Part shown: piece after piece, positions 8,902 through 17,135 of the stretch
Layout of the letters: each line of letters opens with the position of its first letter
Numbering within the stretch: position 1 is the stretch's first letter
Assembly: GCA_017881245.1 (NCBI GenBank)
Contig: JADGRC010000378.1
Location: forward strand, 1-42,382
Direction of reading: 5' to 3'
Length of the DNA: 42,382 bases
Source: Pseudomonadota bacterium
Lineage (GTDB): Bacteria; Myxococcota_A; Polyangia; Fen-1088
The notes under the pieces: generated by a model
Database searches by the model: none
What the model was told of the DNA's origin: nothing
Seen by the model: only the letters and a program-made list of their open reading frames with translations
Made by a program: the position numbers and the translations under genes

Positions 8902-9886
8902 CGATCCTCTCCTTGGGTCCGCTGACCGCCTGGCCCGTTCGCAATGCCCGTATCGCCGCCGGATCGCCGGCGCTCCGCACGCGAATCGTAGCCGTCGTGC
9001 GCTTCACGAGGCCGGCCAGCACCGCGCCCTGCCCGACCTCGATGGCCTCGGTGACGCCCATGGCCGCCAGACGCAACACCGATTCTTCCCAGCGCACAGC
9101 GGCCGTCACCTGCCGCGTCAACAGATCGCGCACACGACCCCCGTCTTGGTTCGGCGCCGCCTCGACATTCGTCACAACCGGCACCACCGGAGCGCGAACC
9201 TCGACCCGGGCCAGCTCGGCCGCCAGACGATCCGCCGCCGGCCGCATCAGGGCACAATGAAACGGCGCGCTGACCGCGAGGGGCAGCGCTGCCTTCGCGC
9301 CCCTCCGCTTGGCCGCCGCGCACGCGCGTTCTACCGCGGTGCGATGGCCAGCGATCACGATCTGGCCACCGCCATTGAGATTGGCCGCCGAAACCACCTC
9401 CGCGGGCGTGGCGTCCACGGCTTCGCGACAGGCGGCATCTACATCGTCCGATCCCAGGCCCAGGATCGCCGCCATGCCGCCCGTACCCGTGGGCACCGCA
9501 TCCTGCATGAACTGACCCCGCGAACGGACCAAGCGAACCGCATCGGCCAGGGCCAGCGCCCCGGCGCACACCAGCGCGGAATACTCACCAAGAGAGTGAC
9601 CCGCGACCACCGACGGTCGCAGGGGCGTTTCGTCTTGCAGAACGCGCAACGCCGCGATGCTGGTCGTCAAGATGGCGGGCTGGGCGTTGGCCGTCAACAT
9701 GAGATCCGCCTCCGGACCTTCGAAACACAATCGCGACAACGAGAACCCCAATACTGCGTCCGCTTCCTCGAAGACCGCTCGCGCGCGTGGAAAGTCCTCC
9801 ACCAGGGCCTTCCCCATGCCGACCTTCTGAGAGCCCTGCCCGGGAAACAGGAACGCCATCCCGATTGTCTGAGCTTCGCTCACCAC
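8894..9886 (-). CDS. fabD: Malonyl-CoA:ACP transacylase
   Basis: The protein moves malonyl groups from CoA to ACP. The conserved F-P-G-Q-G-S-Q motif lies near residue 14 and the nucleophile is in G-H-S-L-G-E (S98). Three starts are possible: GTG at 9886, GTG at 9883, which overlaps the fabH stop by 4 nt (GTGA) as expected for translational coupling, and ATG at 9859, nearest to the family N-terminus ([11 protein letters not shown]). I favour 9883 or 9859. Length, about 320-330 residues, is normal. Confidence 0.94.
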   Translation of the reverse strand: MVSEAQTIGMAFLFPGQGSQKVGMGKALVEDFPRARAVFEEADAVLGFSLSRLCFEGPEADLMLTANAQPAILTTSIAALRVLQDETPLRPSVVAGHSLGEYSALVCAGALALADAVRLVRSRGQFMQDAVPTGTGGMAAILGLGSDDVDAACREAVDATPAEVVSAANLNGGGQIVIAGHRTAVERACAAAKRRGAKAALPLAVSAPFHCALMRPAADRLAAELARVEVRAPVVPVVTNVEAAPNQDGGRVRDLLTRQVTAAVRWEESVLRLAAMGVTEAIEVGQGAVLAGLVKRTTATIRVRSAGDPAAIRALRTGQAVSGPKERIDA

Positions 9887-10872
9887 CGCACCAGCGCGGA
9901 TGCCCAGGCCAGGCCGCCCCCGAGGGCGGTCAGCAGTAGTAGGTCGTCCTTCTTGATTTTCCCCGCCTCCAAAGCCTCGTCCAGGACCGTGGGGACCGAT
10001 GCGGACGACGTATTGCCGTAGCGATCGACGTTCAGATAGAAACGATCGAGCGGGATCCCCACACGCTCGGACACGCCCTCGAGGATGCGAAGGTTGGCCT
10101 GGTGGGCCAACACCCAGCTAACGTCCGCGGCCCCGAGCGCGTTGGCCTCGAGCGCCAGTTTGGATGCCTGCGCCATGTTGCGCACCGCGTGCTTGTAGAC
10201 CTCTCGCCCGTTCATCTTCACGAGGTGCCGCTTGGCGGCGATGGCGTCCGCCGTGATCGGCTCCCGGGATCCCCCGGCTTGCTGTAGCAGCACCTCGGTA
10301 TAGTTGCCGTCGGAGAACAGGTGCGTCGAGAGCAGACCCCGCTTGGGATCCGACTCGGGCCCGAGCAGCACCGCACCCGCGCCGTCACCGAACAACACGC
10401 AAGTCGAGCGATCCTGCCAATCGACTATGCGAGACAGGACCTCGACACCGATCACCAACACGCGTCGGAACTGACCCCGGCGTATGAAGTTGTCGCCCAA
10501 GGCCAAACCGTAGATGAACCCGGCGCAGGCGGCCGACAAATCGAACGCGCACCCTCCGGCACGCGCGCCCAATTTCTTTTGTACGAACACCGCGGTCGAT
10601 GGAAACGGACAGTCACCGGTCACGGTGCCGACGATGATGCAGTCAACCTCCGACGCGGGCACGCCGGCCCGGTCGCACGCCTGGCGCGCGGCTTCGGTGG
10701 CCAGATCGCTCGCCGCGAGGGAAGGGTCCAAGATGTGGCGCTCCCGGATGCCCGTCCGCTCGACAATCCAGTCGTCGGACGTGTCGACCATCCGCGACAG
10801 GTCCTGGTTGGTCAAGACCTTCGGGGGAACCCCTCGGCCGGTTCCCAGAATCCGGCTTGACGCCGAAGTCAT
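9880..10872 (-). CDS. fabH: 3-oxoacyl-ACP synthase III
   Basis: The 330-residue enzyme starts fatty-acid synthesis by condensing an acyl-CoA with malonyl-ACP. The catalytic Cys is C116 (D-L-S-A-A-C-A-G-F), with His in L-A-H-Q-A-N-L-R-I and Asn in Y-G-N-T-S-S-A-S. ATG 10872 is chosen because it overlaps the plsX stop as ATGA and begins family-like sequence; the frame is open further upstream to 10926. Chain-length or branched-chain preference cannot be told from sequence alone. Confidence 0.95.
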   Translation of the reverse strand: MTSASSRILGTGRGVPPKVLTNQDLSRMVDTSDDWIVERTGIRERHILDPSLAASDLATEAARQACDRAGVPASEVDCIIVGTVTGDCPFPSTAVFVQKKLGARAGGCAFDLSAACAGFIYGLALGDNFIRRGQFRRVLVIGVEVLSRIVDWQDRSTCVLFGDGAGAVLLGPESDPKRGLLSTHLFSDGNYTEVLLQQAGGSREPITADAIAAKRHLVKMNGREVYKHAVRNMAQASKLALEANALGAADVSWVLAHQANLRILEGVSERVGIPLDRFYLNVDRYGNTSSASVPTVLDEALEAGKIKKDDLLLLTALGGGLAWASALVRW

Positions 10873-11993
10873 GGCGCGGCCCCCGCCTTCGCCGGCGCGG
10901 CAGGAACGGGCGCCACGGTCTCCCAAAGGAACGCGTGACGAGCCACCGCGGTGGCCGATTCATCGCACAGGCGGCTCCGGGCGAATTGGCCGGCCACCCG
11001 AACCGCGTTCTTGATCGCGCGCGCGTTCGACCCGCCATGGCAGATCAACGCCACTCCGTCGACGCCCAGCAAGGGGGCGCCTCCATATTCGGCGTAGTCG
11101 GTCCGACGCTTCAACCGGCGCAATGGCTTCATCATCAGAGCCGCGCCCAGGCGGGCGAGCGGTCCCGCGCGTTCGACTTCTTCACGGACCATCGACATGA
11201 TGACCTCGGCGGCACCCTCGACACTCTTCAAGACGACATTGCCGGTAAACCCATCCGTCACCACGACGTCGACATCGCCGCGAAACACGTCGCGGCCCTC
11301 GACACAACCCACGTAGTCGAAGTCACAGACGCGACCCGCGTCGAGTTCCCAGGCGAGTGACGTCCCCGACGCCGCGGCCGTCGCCGTCGCTCGCTTCAAT
11401 AAATGATGAGTCTCGCGTGTCAGCGCGGTCCCTTTGTGATCCTCGGAGCCATTTGACAGCAAGCCGACGCGCGGGCGCGTCTTGCCGTGCAGAAGGCGGG
11501 CGTACACCGAGCCCATAACGGCCCATTGCACCAACGCAGTCGGCTTCGGATCGACGTTCGCGCCCATGTCCAGCAAGGCGCACTCGCCCGCCTTGGTGGG
11601 AAAGCTGGTCACGATGGCGGGCCGCTCGACCCCGGGCAGACGTCCCAACACGAACAACCCACATGCCATCATCGCCCCGGAGTTGCCGGCGGAAACGGCG
11701 GCATCGGCCTCACCCGCCTTTACTAAGTCGAAGCAGATTCGCATGGACGATTTTTTCTTTTGCTTCACGGCCATCGAAGGGGCGTCATCCATGGTGATGA
11801 CCTCGGGCGCGTGGCGAACCTCGATGTTGGCCTCGCCCGCTGCTCCGAGCGCCTGCAATTCATGACGCAACCGTTCCTCGTCACCGACCAAGACGACAGA
11901 CGCGTGGTCGGATCGCACCGCGGAAAGAACTCCTTCGACCTCGACACGAGGAGAGCCGTCCGCGCCCATCGCGTCGACGGCGATGCGGGTCAA
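10869..11993 (-). CDS. plsX: Phosphate acyltransferase
   Basis: The 374-residue protein converts acyl-ACP to acyl-phosphate, the donor for PlsY in phospholipid synthesis. The N-terminus M-T-R-I-A-V-D-A-M-G-A-D is diagnostic. Also present are H-A-P-E-V-I-T-M-D-D, S-A-G-N-S-G-A, D-M-G-A-N-V-D and V-V-T-D-G-F-T-G-N. A Pro/Ala-rich C-terminal tail (A-P-V-P-A-A-P-A-K-A-G) is slightly longer than usual. Its ATG follows the rpmF stop with no gap. Confidence 0.96.
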   Translation of the reverse strand: MTRIAVDAMGADGSPRVEVEGVLSAVRSDHASVVLVGDEERLRHELQALGAAGEANIEVRHAPEVITMDDAPSMAVKQKKKSSMRICFDLVKAGEADAAVSAGNSGAMMACGLFVLGRLPGVERPAIVTSFPTKAGECALLDMGANVDPKPTALVQWAVMGSVYARLLHGKTRPRVGLLSNGSEDHKGTALTRETHHLLKRATATAAASGTSLAWELDAGRVCDFDYVGCVEGRDVFRGDVDVVVTDGFTGNVVLKSVEGAAEVIMSMVREEVERAGPLARLGAALMMKPLRRLKRRTDYAEYGGAPLLGVDGVALICHGGSNARAIKNAVRVAGQFARSRLCDESATAVARHAFLWETVAPVPAAPAKAGAAP

Positions 11994-12188
11994 CTAGGGT
12001 TGCTCCTCTTCCGGCTTCTCGATGACCAGTCGATCGCGGTAATAGCCACAGCCGGGGCAGATGCGGTGGGACAACTTTGGCTCGCTGCAGCGCGGGCAGG
12101 GAATGGTGTGCGGTACGTCGCGCTTCATGACTTGTGCGCGGCGAATCGCGGAACGGGACTTGGACTGTCTTCTCTTGGGAACGGCCAT
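11994..12188 (-). CDS. rpmF: 50S ribosomal protein L32
   Basis: The 64-residue protein begins M-A-V-P-K-R-R-Q-S-K-S-R. It has a four-cysteine zinc site, C-P-R-C followed by C-P-G-C-G-Y-Y, so it is the zinc-containing form of L32. The acidic tail E-K-P-E-E-E-Q-P is also seen in other proteobacteria. The yceD-rpmF-plsX order is widely conserved. Confidence 0.97.
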   Translation of the reverse strand: MAVPKRRQSKSRSAIRRAQVMKRDVPHTIPCPRCSEPKLSHRICPGCGYYRDRLVIEKPEEEQP

Positions 12189-12248
12189 GGCGTGATTCCT
12201 CGTGCTTTGTGGGTCGGTTACTTCTCGCGGTTGCGCGTGTTCGAGAGT

Positions 12249-12788
12249 TCAGTTCTTTTGGAGCTTCAATTTTCCGAGGACCGTCGCCATAGGCGTGCGG
12301 CTTTGGGCCTGCCGTTCCTCGCAAGAACACGCGATCTGATTGCGATCGCCGCCGCAGACGGAACAAAGCCCCAAACAATCCTCCCGGCACAGTGGTTTGA
12401 GGGGGAAGGCGAGCAGAATCTGATCACGAATCTCCGGTGCCAGATCCACCTCGTCGCCGTCGTAAAGCGCGACGTCCAGATCGTCCTCGTCCTCCTCGTC
12501 GACCGCGTCCTGACCTTCGGATTTCGGCCTGAACGTGACCAACAAAGCGACGTCAATGGCCACACGGGCCTTCTCGAGACAGCGCGAACACGTCGTATCG
12601 AGGCCCCCGCGCAGATTGCCGCGCAGGAACACGTCATCACCGGTGGCGAGCAGTTGGCCACGGACCCTCAATCCCCCCGCAGCGGGAACGGCATCCAGAT
12701 CGGGGCATTGCGAGGCCAACCAAGGCGCCGTCACAGGGAGATCCAGCGACAACCCTGTGTCGCCTATCTCTTTGATCTTAAATAACAT
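12249..12788 (-). CDS. yceD: YceD/DUF177 family protein
   Basis: The 179-residue protein is of the DUF177 family, encoded upstream of rpmF in most bacteria and linked to 23S rRNA/ribosome maturation, with an uncertain mechanism. It has C-S-R-C in the core and a cysteine cluster near the end (C-x3-C-x3-C-x2-C, then C-S-C), suggesting metal binding. An acidic stretch (D-E-E-D-E-D-D-L) separates the two. The reading frame continues upstream, but the sigma-70 promoter at 12832-12859 lies within that extension, so ATG 12788 is the real start. Confidence 0.9.
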   Translation of the reverse strand: MLFKIKEIGDTGLSLDLPVTAPWLASQCPDLDAVPAAGGLRVRGQLLATGDDVFLRGNLRGGLDTTCSRCLEKARVAIDVALLVTFRPKSEGQDAVDEEDEDDLDVALYDGDEVDLAPEIRDQILLAFPLKPLCREDCLGLCSVCGGDRNQIACSCEERQAQSRTPMATVLGKLKLQKN

Positions 12789-12801
12789 TTCCGAAGACAC
12801 A

Positions 12802-12818
12802 CCGCCCCCGTGGGGCGG
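12802..12818. other. GC-rich hairpin in the yceD leader
   Basis: CCGCCCC, a 3-nt loop and GGGGCGG form a perfect 7-bp stem between the predicted transcription start (about 12825) and the yceD ATG at 12788. It occupies the start of the 5' UTR and could affect mRNA stability or initiation. Confidence 0.45.
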
Positions 12819-12831
12819 ATGGAGGTTGGTA

Positions 12832-12859
12832 ACTATAGGGGGGGGACCCCTTCTGTCAA
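12832..12859 (-). promoter_or_regulatory. sigma-70 promoter of the yceD-rpmF-fatty-acid operon
   Basis: On the minus strand a perfect -35 TTGACA (12859-12854), 16 nt, then TATAGT (12837-12832). Transcription would start near 12825, giving a leader of about 37 nt. This is the best conventional promoter in the window and fits a strongly expressed housekeeping operon. Confidence 0.82.
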
Positions 12860-12952
12860 GCCTCGGCCTGAACTGAACTGACCGGTTGCGCCAGTGGGCT
12901 CGACCGCGCGAAGGGCTACCACCCCATCGCGCCGTATCGCCGACAGGCTCGG

Positions 12953-13936
12953 CTATCGGAACCGCGGATCCATATGAAACTGAAAGGAGCCGTCCAGCGT
13001 TCCCGTGATCTGGGGCGTCGGGATGGGCAATCGTCCCAGGATCGTCTTGTCCACGGTGCTCTTGTCGCAAAGCGCGACATGAAAAGCCGACGACCGGATA
13101 GTCTCGCCGTCGTTCACCTTGAAATCGCGGCCCAGAATCCCCTGCCCCCCTCCCGCCGTAACGGAGCCAAACTGGGCAAACGAGATCCAGGACCCTCGTC
13201 CGGGACAAAACGTTACGTCCGGACAGGTTCCACCAGCACAGCTGCCGAGGGCCACCGCGGCAGACAGGTCGGGGCATGTGTAGTACAGGGCGAAGGCGCT
13301 ACTGACGATTTCGTTTTCGATCCCGACGAGGACGCGTCCCTCACCCGAAGGGCCAATGGCGCCGGGGGATCGATCACAATATCCTTCATTCCAGTCCGGG
13401 GTCCCGTCGGGGTTGGTCCGCCCGCGGATGCAACGCCCGACCTCATAGCTGTCCAGAACCCAGAAATTCAAAGCGTCGGCAAATTCCGGTCTGGAGGAAG
13501 AGCTTTCCATCCGAATGTTGAGTTGGTTGGCCGGGAATCGCGGCGTTGTCGAGTCGAACGGCTCCCCGGCAAAAAAATCCACGCCCAAGGAGTACGAGGC
13601 CCCGTTTTTCAGGGGTATTGGATTCAGCTTCGAAAACGTACACGCCGGTACGTTCAACGAGCCGTGCATTTCCCCCGACCCGTTCGTGACCGAGCAACCT
13701 TCGCCGCCGACAATCAGCGAAACGGCGACCACCATGGTGCGCGCTGCCCGAGCGAACCTAGCAGCCCGTGGACAAAGTCTCCCGTCTCCGAAACGGGCGG
13801 AGCAAGCCCGTCTGCTGCGTTGCTCGTCGGTTAAATACGCCTGGTATTCGCCCTCCTCGCGCCTTGCAGCCGGGCGGGCTGCGCCCATTTCGGCTCGGTC
13901 CGACTTTATCCACGGGCTGCTAGTGCGCGGGATCAT
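12953..13936 (-). CDS. Lipoprotein of the Mla operon, leader interrupted in frame by a MITE-like element
   Basis: The frame encodes 327 residues. ATG 13936 overlaps the mlaD stop as ATGA, so it is translationally coupled. Residues 1-5 (M-I-P-R-T) are followed by 54 residues encoded by the inserted element, then R-F-A-R-A-A-R-T, a hydrophobic core M-V-V-A-V-S-L-I-V-G-G and a possible lipid-modified Cys81 in E-G-C-S. Without the insert the first 27 residues would be a normal lipoprotein signal peptide. A second start, ATG 13735, would give 260 residues but lacks the basic n-region. The mature part is Cys-containing and Gly/Ser-rich and matches no family I recognise. Its place after mlaD suggests a periplasmic or outer-membrane partner of lipid transport, an inference only. 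It may now be poorly exported. Confidence 0.75.
   Translation of the reverse strand: MIPRTSSPWIKSDRAEMGAARPAARREEGEYQAYLTDEQRSRRACSARFGDGRLCPRAARFARAARTMVVAVSLIVGGEGCSVTNGSGEMHGSLNVPACTFSKLNPIPLKNGASYSLGVDFFAGEPFDSTTPRFPANQLNIRMESSSSRPEFADALNFWVLDSYEVGRCIRGRTNPDGTPDWNEGYCDRSPGAIGPSGEGRVLVGIENEIVSSAFALYYTCPDLSAAVALGSCAGGTCPDVTFCPGRGSWISFAQFGSVTAGGGQGILGRDFKVNDGETIRSSAFHVALCDKSTVDKTILGRLPIPTPQITGTLDGSFQFHMDPRFR
13758..13923. mobile_element. 166-bp MITE-like element with 22-bp terminal inverted repeats
   Basis: The ends (13758-13779 and 13902-13923) are inverted copies matching at 21 of 22 positions. Each begins CTAGCAGCCCGTGGA or its variant and ends at a CTAG. Inside are smaller inverted repeats, such as CCCGT/ACGGG near 13781-13795 and AATAC/GTATT near 13834-13848, and no gene. 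The CTAG at both ends fits a TA target duplication of the IS630/Tc1-mariner type within CTAG. Removing 162 bp, which leaves one CTAG, restores a lipoprotein leader in frame, strong support for the boundaries. No second copy was found in the window. Confidence 0.82.
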
Positions 13937-15450
13937 TTCGCTGCCCCGCCGACGGCGCTGCCTCCGAACAACAGGAGCGATTTCAGGTCCTCGTCGTTGA
14001 ACACGAGCTGACCGCCAAGAAACCAGTCAAAACCACCGCCGCTTCCGTATTTCTGCCGCTTGTTGATGACGTCATCAACGCCACCGAGAAGGTAGAAGTA
14101 GCGCTGGTAGGGTGCCCACGCAATTCGACCCTGCAAACGCGGCCAGGTATTGAAGAGCGTGTCGAACATATCCGCGGACACGAGGAGATGGTCACGAAGC
14201 AGGTGGATGTCGAGGCCGAAGCCGCCGGTGGATTCCTTGATGCCGAAACGACCGGTGAAAATGTTGTAGGTCTTGCCGATCTGGAACGTGAACTTGAGCT
14301 TGTTTACGGAATAAGTGGTGGTCGTGGTCCGCGTCGGACCTAGCGGGGAATCCACGTTCGCTATGACCTGCTCCCTCAATCCCCGCGGGTCATCCACGAG
14401 CTCGATCAAGTAGAACTTGTCGGGCCGGGGTACCAGCATCACGGACAGATACTCCTTGGGTTGACCAGAAAGGAAGTTGTACTCGGTACGCAGCCCCACG
14501 ATCGTCTGCAGCTTGGTAACGCCACGAATGAATCCGCTCGCGTCGTCGGTGATGTCCTCGACGTTGCGGGCGATGGTGTCGTCGGTCAGCAGTCGACCCG
14601 CCGTCCCCTCCCCTTTTTCCAAGCGCGAGGTAATGGTCTCGACGTTCTTTAGCGACTTGTCGAGGTTGTCCACGGTGGCCTGCAACTTCTGCAGCGACGA
14701 CCGCATCGCGGTGCCGGTTTCGGCGACCTCGCCTTGACTCGTGCCCACCAGCGTCTTGATCGATTCTGTGATGTCGCGAACATTCTTGATGGCGACGCGG
14801 ATGTTGTCGCTTTCGGAGTGCGTGATGCTGTCGATGTCGCCCGCGATGTGATCGACCCGCGTCAGCACGCTCTCCAAGACCGTCGAGTTGGTCTCGATCA
14901 TCTTGTTCACGTTTTCGGCCGCGCTGGCGATCGGCCCCGACGTCAGCGTCCGGACGTCCTGCAGAATGTCTTTCATGATCGGGAGGATCGTCCCGACGTC
15001 CGTCATGATGTCCCCCATCCCGGTCGGCTCGCGGATGTTCTTGAGCTGATCGCCATCCTGCAGCTGGCGCATCGCGCGCTTTTCGCCCGCGACGATGCCG
15101 ACAGGGGAACCTGGATCGATCTCCAGATAGAATTCTCCCAACAGCGACGCGGATTTCTTCGAGACCACCGCGTTTTCCCACAGTTTGATCCCGGGGAGGA
15201 TCCGCACCGTGATCCGCGCCAAGGGCATGTCCGGATCCAGCTCGCGTTTTTCGATCTGGCCTACGGGAATTCCGGCGGTCTGCACGCGCGATTTCTGAAA
15301 CAGCCCGGCGGCGTCCTTGAACCGCCCCCAAACCACCATTCCCTGGCCGCTCGGTGCCCGTTCGTTGGTGACCTTGATCAGGAAGTATGTCAACGCCCCC
15401 ACGACCAGCACCAGCGCGCCCACGGTTGCCGCCGCCCAACTGCGCCTCAC
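13933..15450 (-). CDS. mlaD: MlaD/MCE-family lipid-transport protein
   Basis: The 505-residue protein has an N-terminal membrane anchor (about residues 6-25, A-A-A-T-V-G-A-L-V-L-V-V-G-A-L) followed by an MCE domain (G-L-F-Q-K-S-R-V-Q-T-A-G-I-P-V-G-Q-I). A long region of coiled-coil-like helix (about 170-290) comes next and a C-terminal part with strand-like Tyr/Phe-rich segments. MCE proteins form hexameric periplasmic rings or needles that carry phospholipids between membranes. It is much longer than E. coli MlaD (about 180 residues), so it is closer to the longer MCE/Ttg2C-like proteins. The start is GTG 15450, overlapping the mlaF stop as GTGA. The symbol is by family and operon position. 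Confidence 0.88.
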   Translation of the reverse strand: MRRSWAAATVGALVLVVGALTYFLIKVTNERAPSGQGMVVWGRFKDAAGLFQKSRVQTAGIPVGQIEKRELDPDMPLARITVRILPGIKLWENAVVSKKSASLLGEFYLEIDPGSPVGIVAGEKRAMRQLQDGDQLKNIREPTGMGDIMTDVGTILPIMKDILQDVRTLTSGPIASAAENVNKMIETNSTVLESVLTRVDHIAGDIDSITHSESDNIRVAIKNVRDITESIKTLVGTSQGEVAETGTAMRSSLQKLQATVDNLDKSLKNVETITSRLEKGEGTAGRLLTDDTIARNVEDITDDASGFIRGVTKLQTIVGLRTEYNFLSGQPKEYLSVMLVPRPDKFYLIELVDDPRGLREQVIANVDSPLGPTRTTTTTYSVNKLKFTFQIGKTYNIFTGRFGIKESTGGFGLDIHLLRDHLLVSADMFDTLFNTWPRLQGRIAWAPYQRYFYLLGGVDDVINKRQKYGSGGGFDWFLGGQLVFNDEDLKSLLLFGGSAVGGAAK

Positions 15451-16292
15451 GTAAAGGCTCCCGTCGCCGGCACCACCAGACCTGCCATCTCCACGAATTC
15501 GCGTACCGGGGCATCGGGCGCGCGCAGCACATCCTGCGCCGGCCCGGTCACCAGAATCTTTCCGTCGTACAACATGGACACCCGGTCACCGATGCGAAAC
15601 GTCGACGCCATGTCGTGCGAAATGACCACGCTGGTCACGCCGAAGTCGCGAGACGTAGTCTGAATCATCTCGTCGACATTCTTCGTCGCGACCGGATCCA
15701 GACCCGTCGTTGGCTCGTCGTACAGCAAGATCTCGGGTCTATCGATCAAAGCGCGCGCCAGGCCAACCCGCTTGCGCTGACCACCTGACAATTCGGCCGG
15801 GAACTTCTGCTCGATTCCGTCGACACGTTCCAGGTCAAGCCGCTTCAACAACTCGCGCACCCGCACCATGATCTCATCGCGGGACAGCTTGTACCGCTCA
15901 ATCAGGGGGAAGGCGATGTTCTCGACCACGTTCTGTGAATCAAACAGCGCCGCATACTGGAAGACCATTCCGAATTTGCGGCGCAACTTGGCCATCTCCA
16001 CGTCGGACAGGGGCACGATGTCGAGGCCATCCACATAGATCTGTCCACTGTCGGGCTTTAGCAGGCCCATCAAGTGCTTCATCAACACCGACTTCCCCTG
16101 TCCCGAGCCGCCGATGATGATGTTGATCTTGCCCCGCTCGATGTCGAGGTCGAGGCCCCGCAATACATGCTGAGGCCCAAAGGTCTTGTTCAGGCCGCGG
16201 ATTCGTATTTGCCAGCGGGGGTCCGCCTTCGTGAGATCCATCGTGCTCGACTGCGGCGGAGGCTGCGTGGGAGGCGTAAGCGATTGAGGCAT
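15447..16292 (-). CDS. mlaF: MlaF-like ABC transporter ATPase
   Basis: The 281-residue ATPase powers the MCE lipid transporter with MlaE. It has Walker A G-G-S-G-Q-G-K-S, a Q-loop region F-Q-Y-A-A-L-F-D-S, the signature L-S-G-G-Q-R-K-R, Walker B L-L-Y-D-E-P-T-T-G-L-D-P and the switch His in V-I-S-H-D-M. The Q-Y-A-A-L-F-D-S motif is characteristic of MlaF/Ttg2A. The first 17 residues are Pro/Gln/Ser-rich; an alternative start is the Met at 16241. The gap to mlaE is 12 nt. Confidence 0.93.
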   Translation of the reverse strand: MPQSLTPPTQPPPQSSTMDLTKADPRWQIRIRGLNKTFGPQHVLRGLDLDIERGKINIIIGGSGQGKSVLMKHLMGLLKPDSGQIYVDGLDIVPLSDVEMAKLRRKFGMVFQYAALFDSQNVVENIAFPLIERYKLSRDEIMVRVRELLKRLDLERVDGIEQKFPAELSGGQRKRVGLARALIDRPEILLYDEPTTGLDPVATKNVDEMIQTTSRDFGVTSVVISHDMASTFRIGDRVSMLYDGKILVTGPAQDVLRAPDAPVREFVEMAGLVVPATGAFT

Positions 16293-16304
16293 GAAAACGC
16301 GTCT

Positions 16305-17135
16305 TCAGGTCTGAAAAGGGAAGAAGACTCCAAGAGCATCCCCCACGAAAAAATCGATCACCAGCACCGAAACCGACCCCGCCACCACGGCGCGCGTCGT
16401 CGCCAATCCCACCTCTTTGGCTCCACCGCGAACATTGTACCCCTGGTAGCACGCAGCCAACGACAGCGACGCCCCAAAAATTGCCGCCTTGATGGCGCCT
16501 TGCAGGTAGTCGCTGGGATCAGTCAAGTAGCGAAAGTGTTCGATGAACGAGCCCACATCGACGCCCGCGATCATGACCGCGTACACGTAGGCTCCAATCA
16601 GACCGATGACGTTGAACACCATCGTCATCACGGGAAGCATGATGACCGACGCGACGATTCGCGGCGTGATCAGGTACTGAATCGGATTAACGGCGAAAGT
16701 GGACAGCGCATCGATCTGTTCGGTGATCCGCATCGAGCCGAGCTCGGTGGCCATCCCGGATCCCGCGCGCGCCGCGATCATCAGCGCGGTGAATACCGGC
16801 GCCAGTTCCAGGGCCAATGACAGTCCCACCGTGGCTCCGACGAACCGCTCCTGCCCAAAGAGCTTTAAAGCGCGAACGGCCTGCTGCGCGGACACCGCCC
16901 CCGAGAAAAAGCCCACCAGCAGGATGATGGGCAGCGACTGCACACCGATGAATTCCATCTGGTCCAGAAACAATCGCAATCGGAACGGCCGACGAAATAG
17001 CCACAGCGCGGCCTTCCACAGCATCATGGAGTGATCGCCGAAGTACCCGAAGAACCCACGTACGGGGATGGCGAGTACGCCGCCAAGGCCCGCCAGCCCC
17101 CGACGTGGCACCCGAACAGCGGAGGCGTCACTCAT
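16305..17135 (-). CDS. mlaE: MlaE-like permease
   Basis: The 276-residue inner-membrane protein belongs to the MlaE/TrbB-type permease family. It has an amphipathic N-terminal region then about five hydrophobic segments. Family motifs are visible, including G-A-V-S-A-Q-Q-A-V, E-L-A-P-V-F-T-A-L-M-I-A-A-R-A-G-S-G-M-A-T-E-L-G-S-M and E-Q-I-D-A-L. ATG 17135 overlaps the alanine racemase end by 8 nt. The usual MlaB STAS partner is not encoded next to it. Confidence 0.93.
   Translation of the reverse strand: MSDASAVRVPRRGLAGLGGVLAIPVRGFFGYFGDHSMMLWKAALWLFRRPFRLRLFLDQMEFIGVQSLPIILLVGFFSGAVSAQQAVRALKLFGQERFVGATVGLSLALELAPVFTALMIAARAGSGMATELGSMRITEQIDALSTFAVNPIQYLITPRIVASVIMLPVMTMVFNVIGLIGAYVYAVMIAGVDVGSFIEHFRYLTDPSDYLQGAIKAAIFGASLSLAACYQGYNVRGGAKEVGLATTRAVVAGSVSVLVIDFFVGDALGVFFPFQT

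Noticed and set aside
12789-13277. Upstream extension of the yceD reading frame
   Set aside because: The sigma-70 promoter and leader hairpin lie inside it, so ATG 12788 is the start; the extension also overlaps the lipoprotein gene in antisense.
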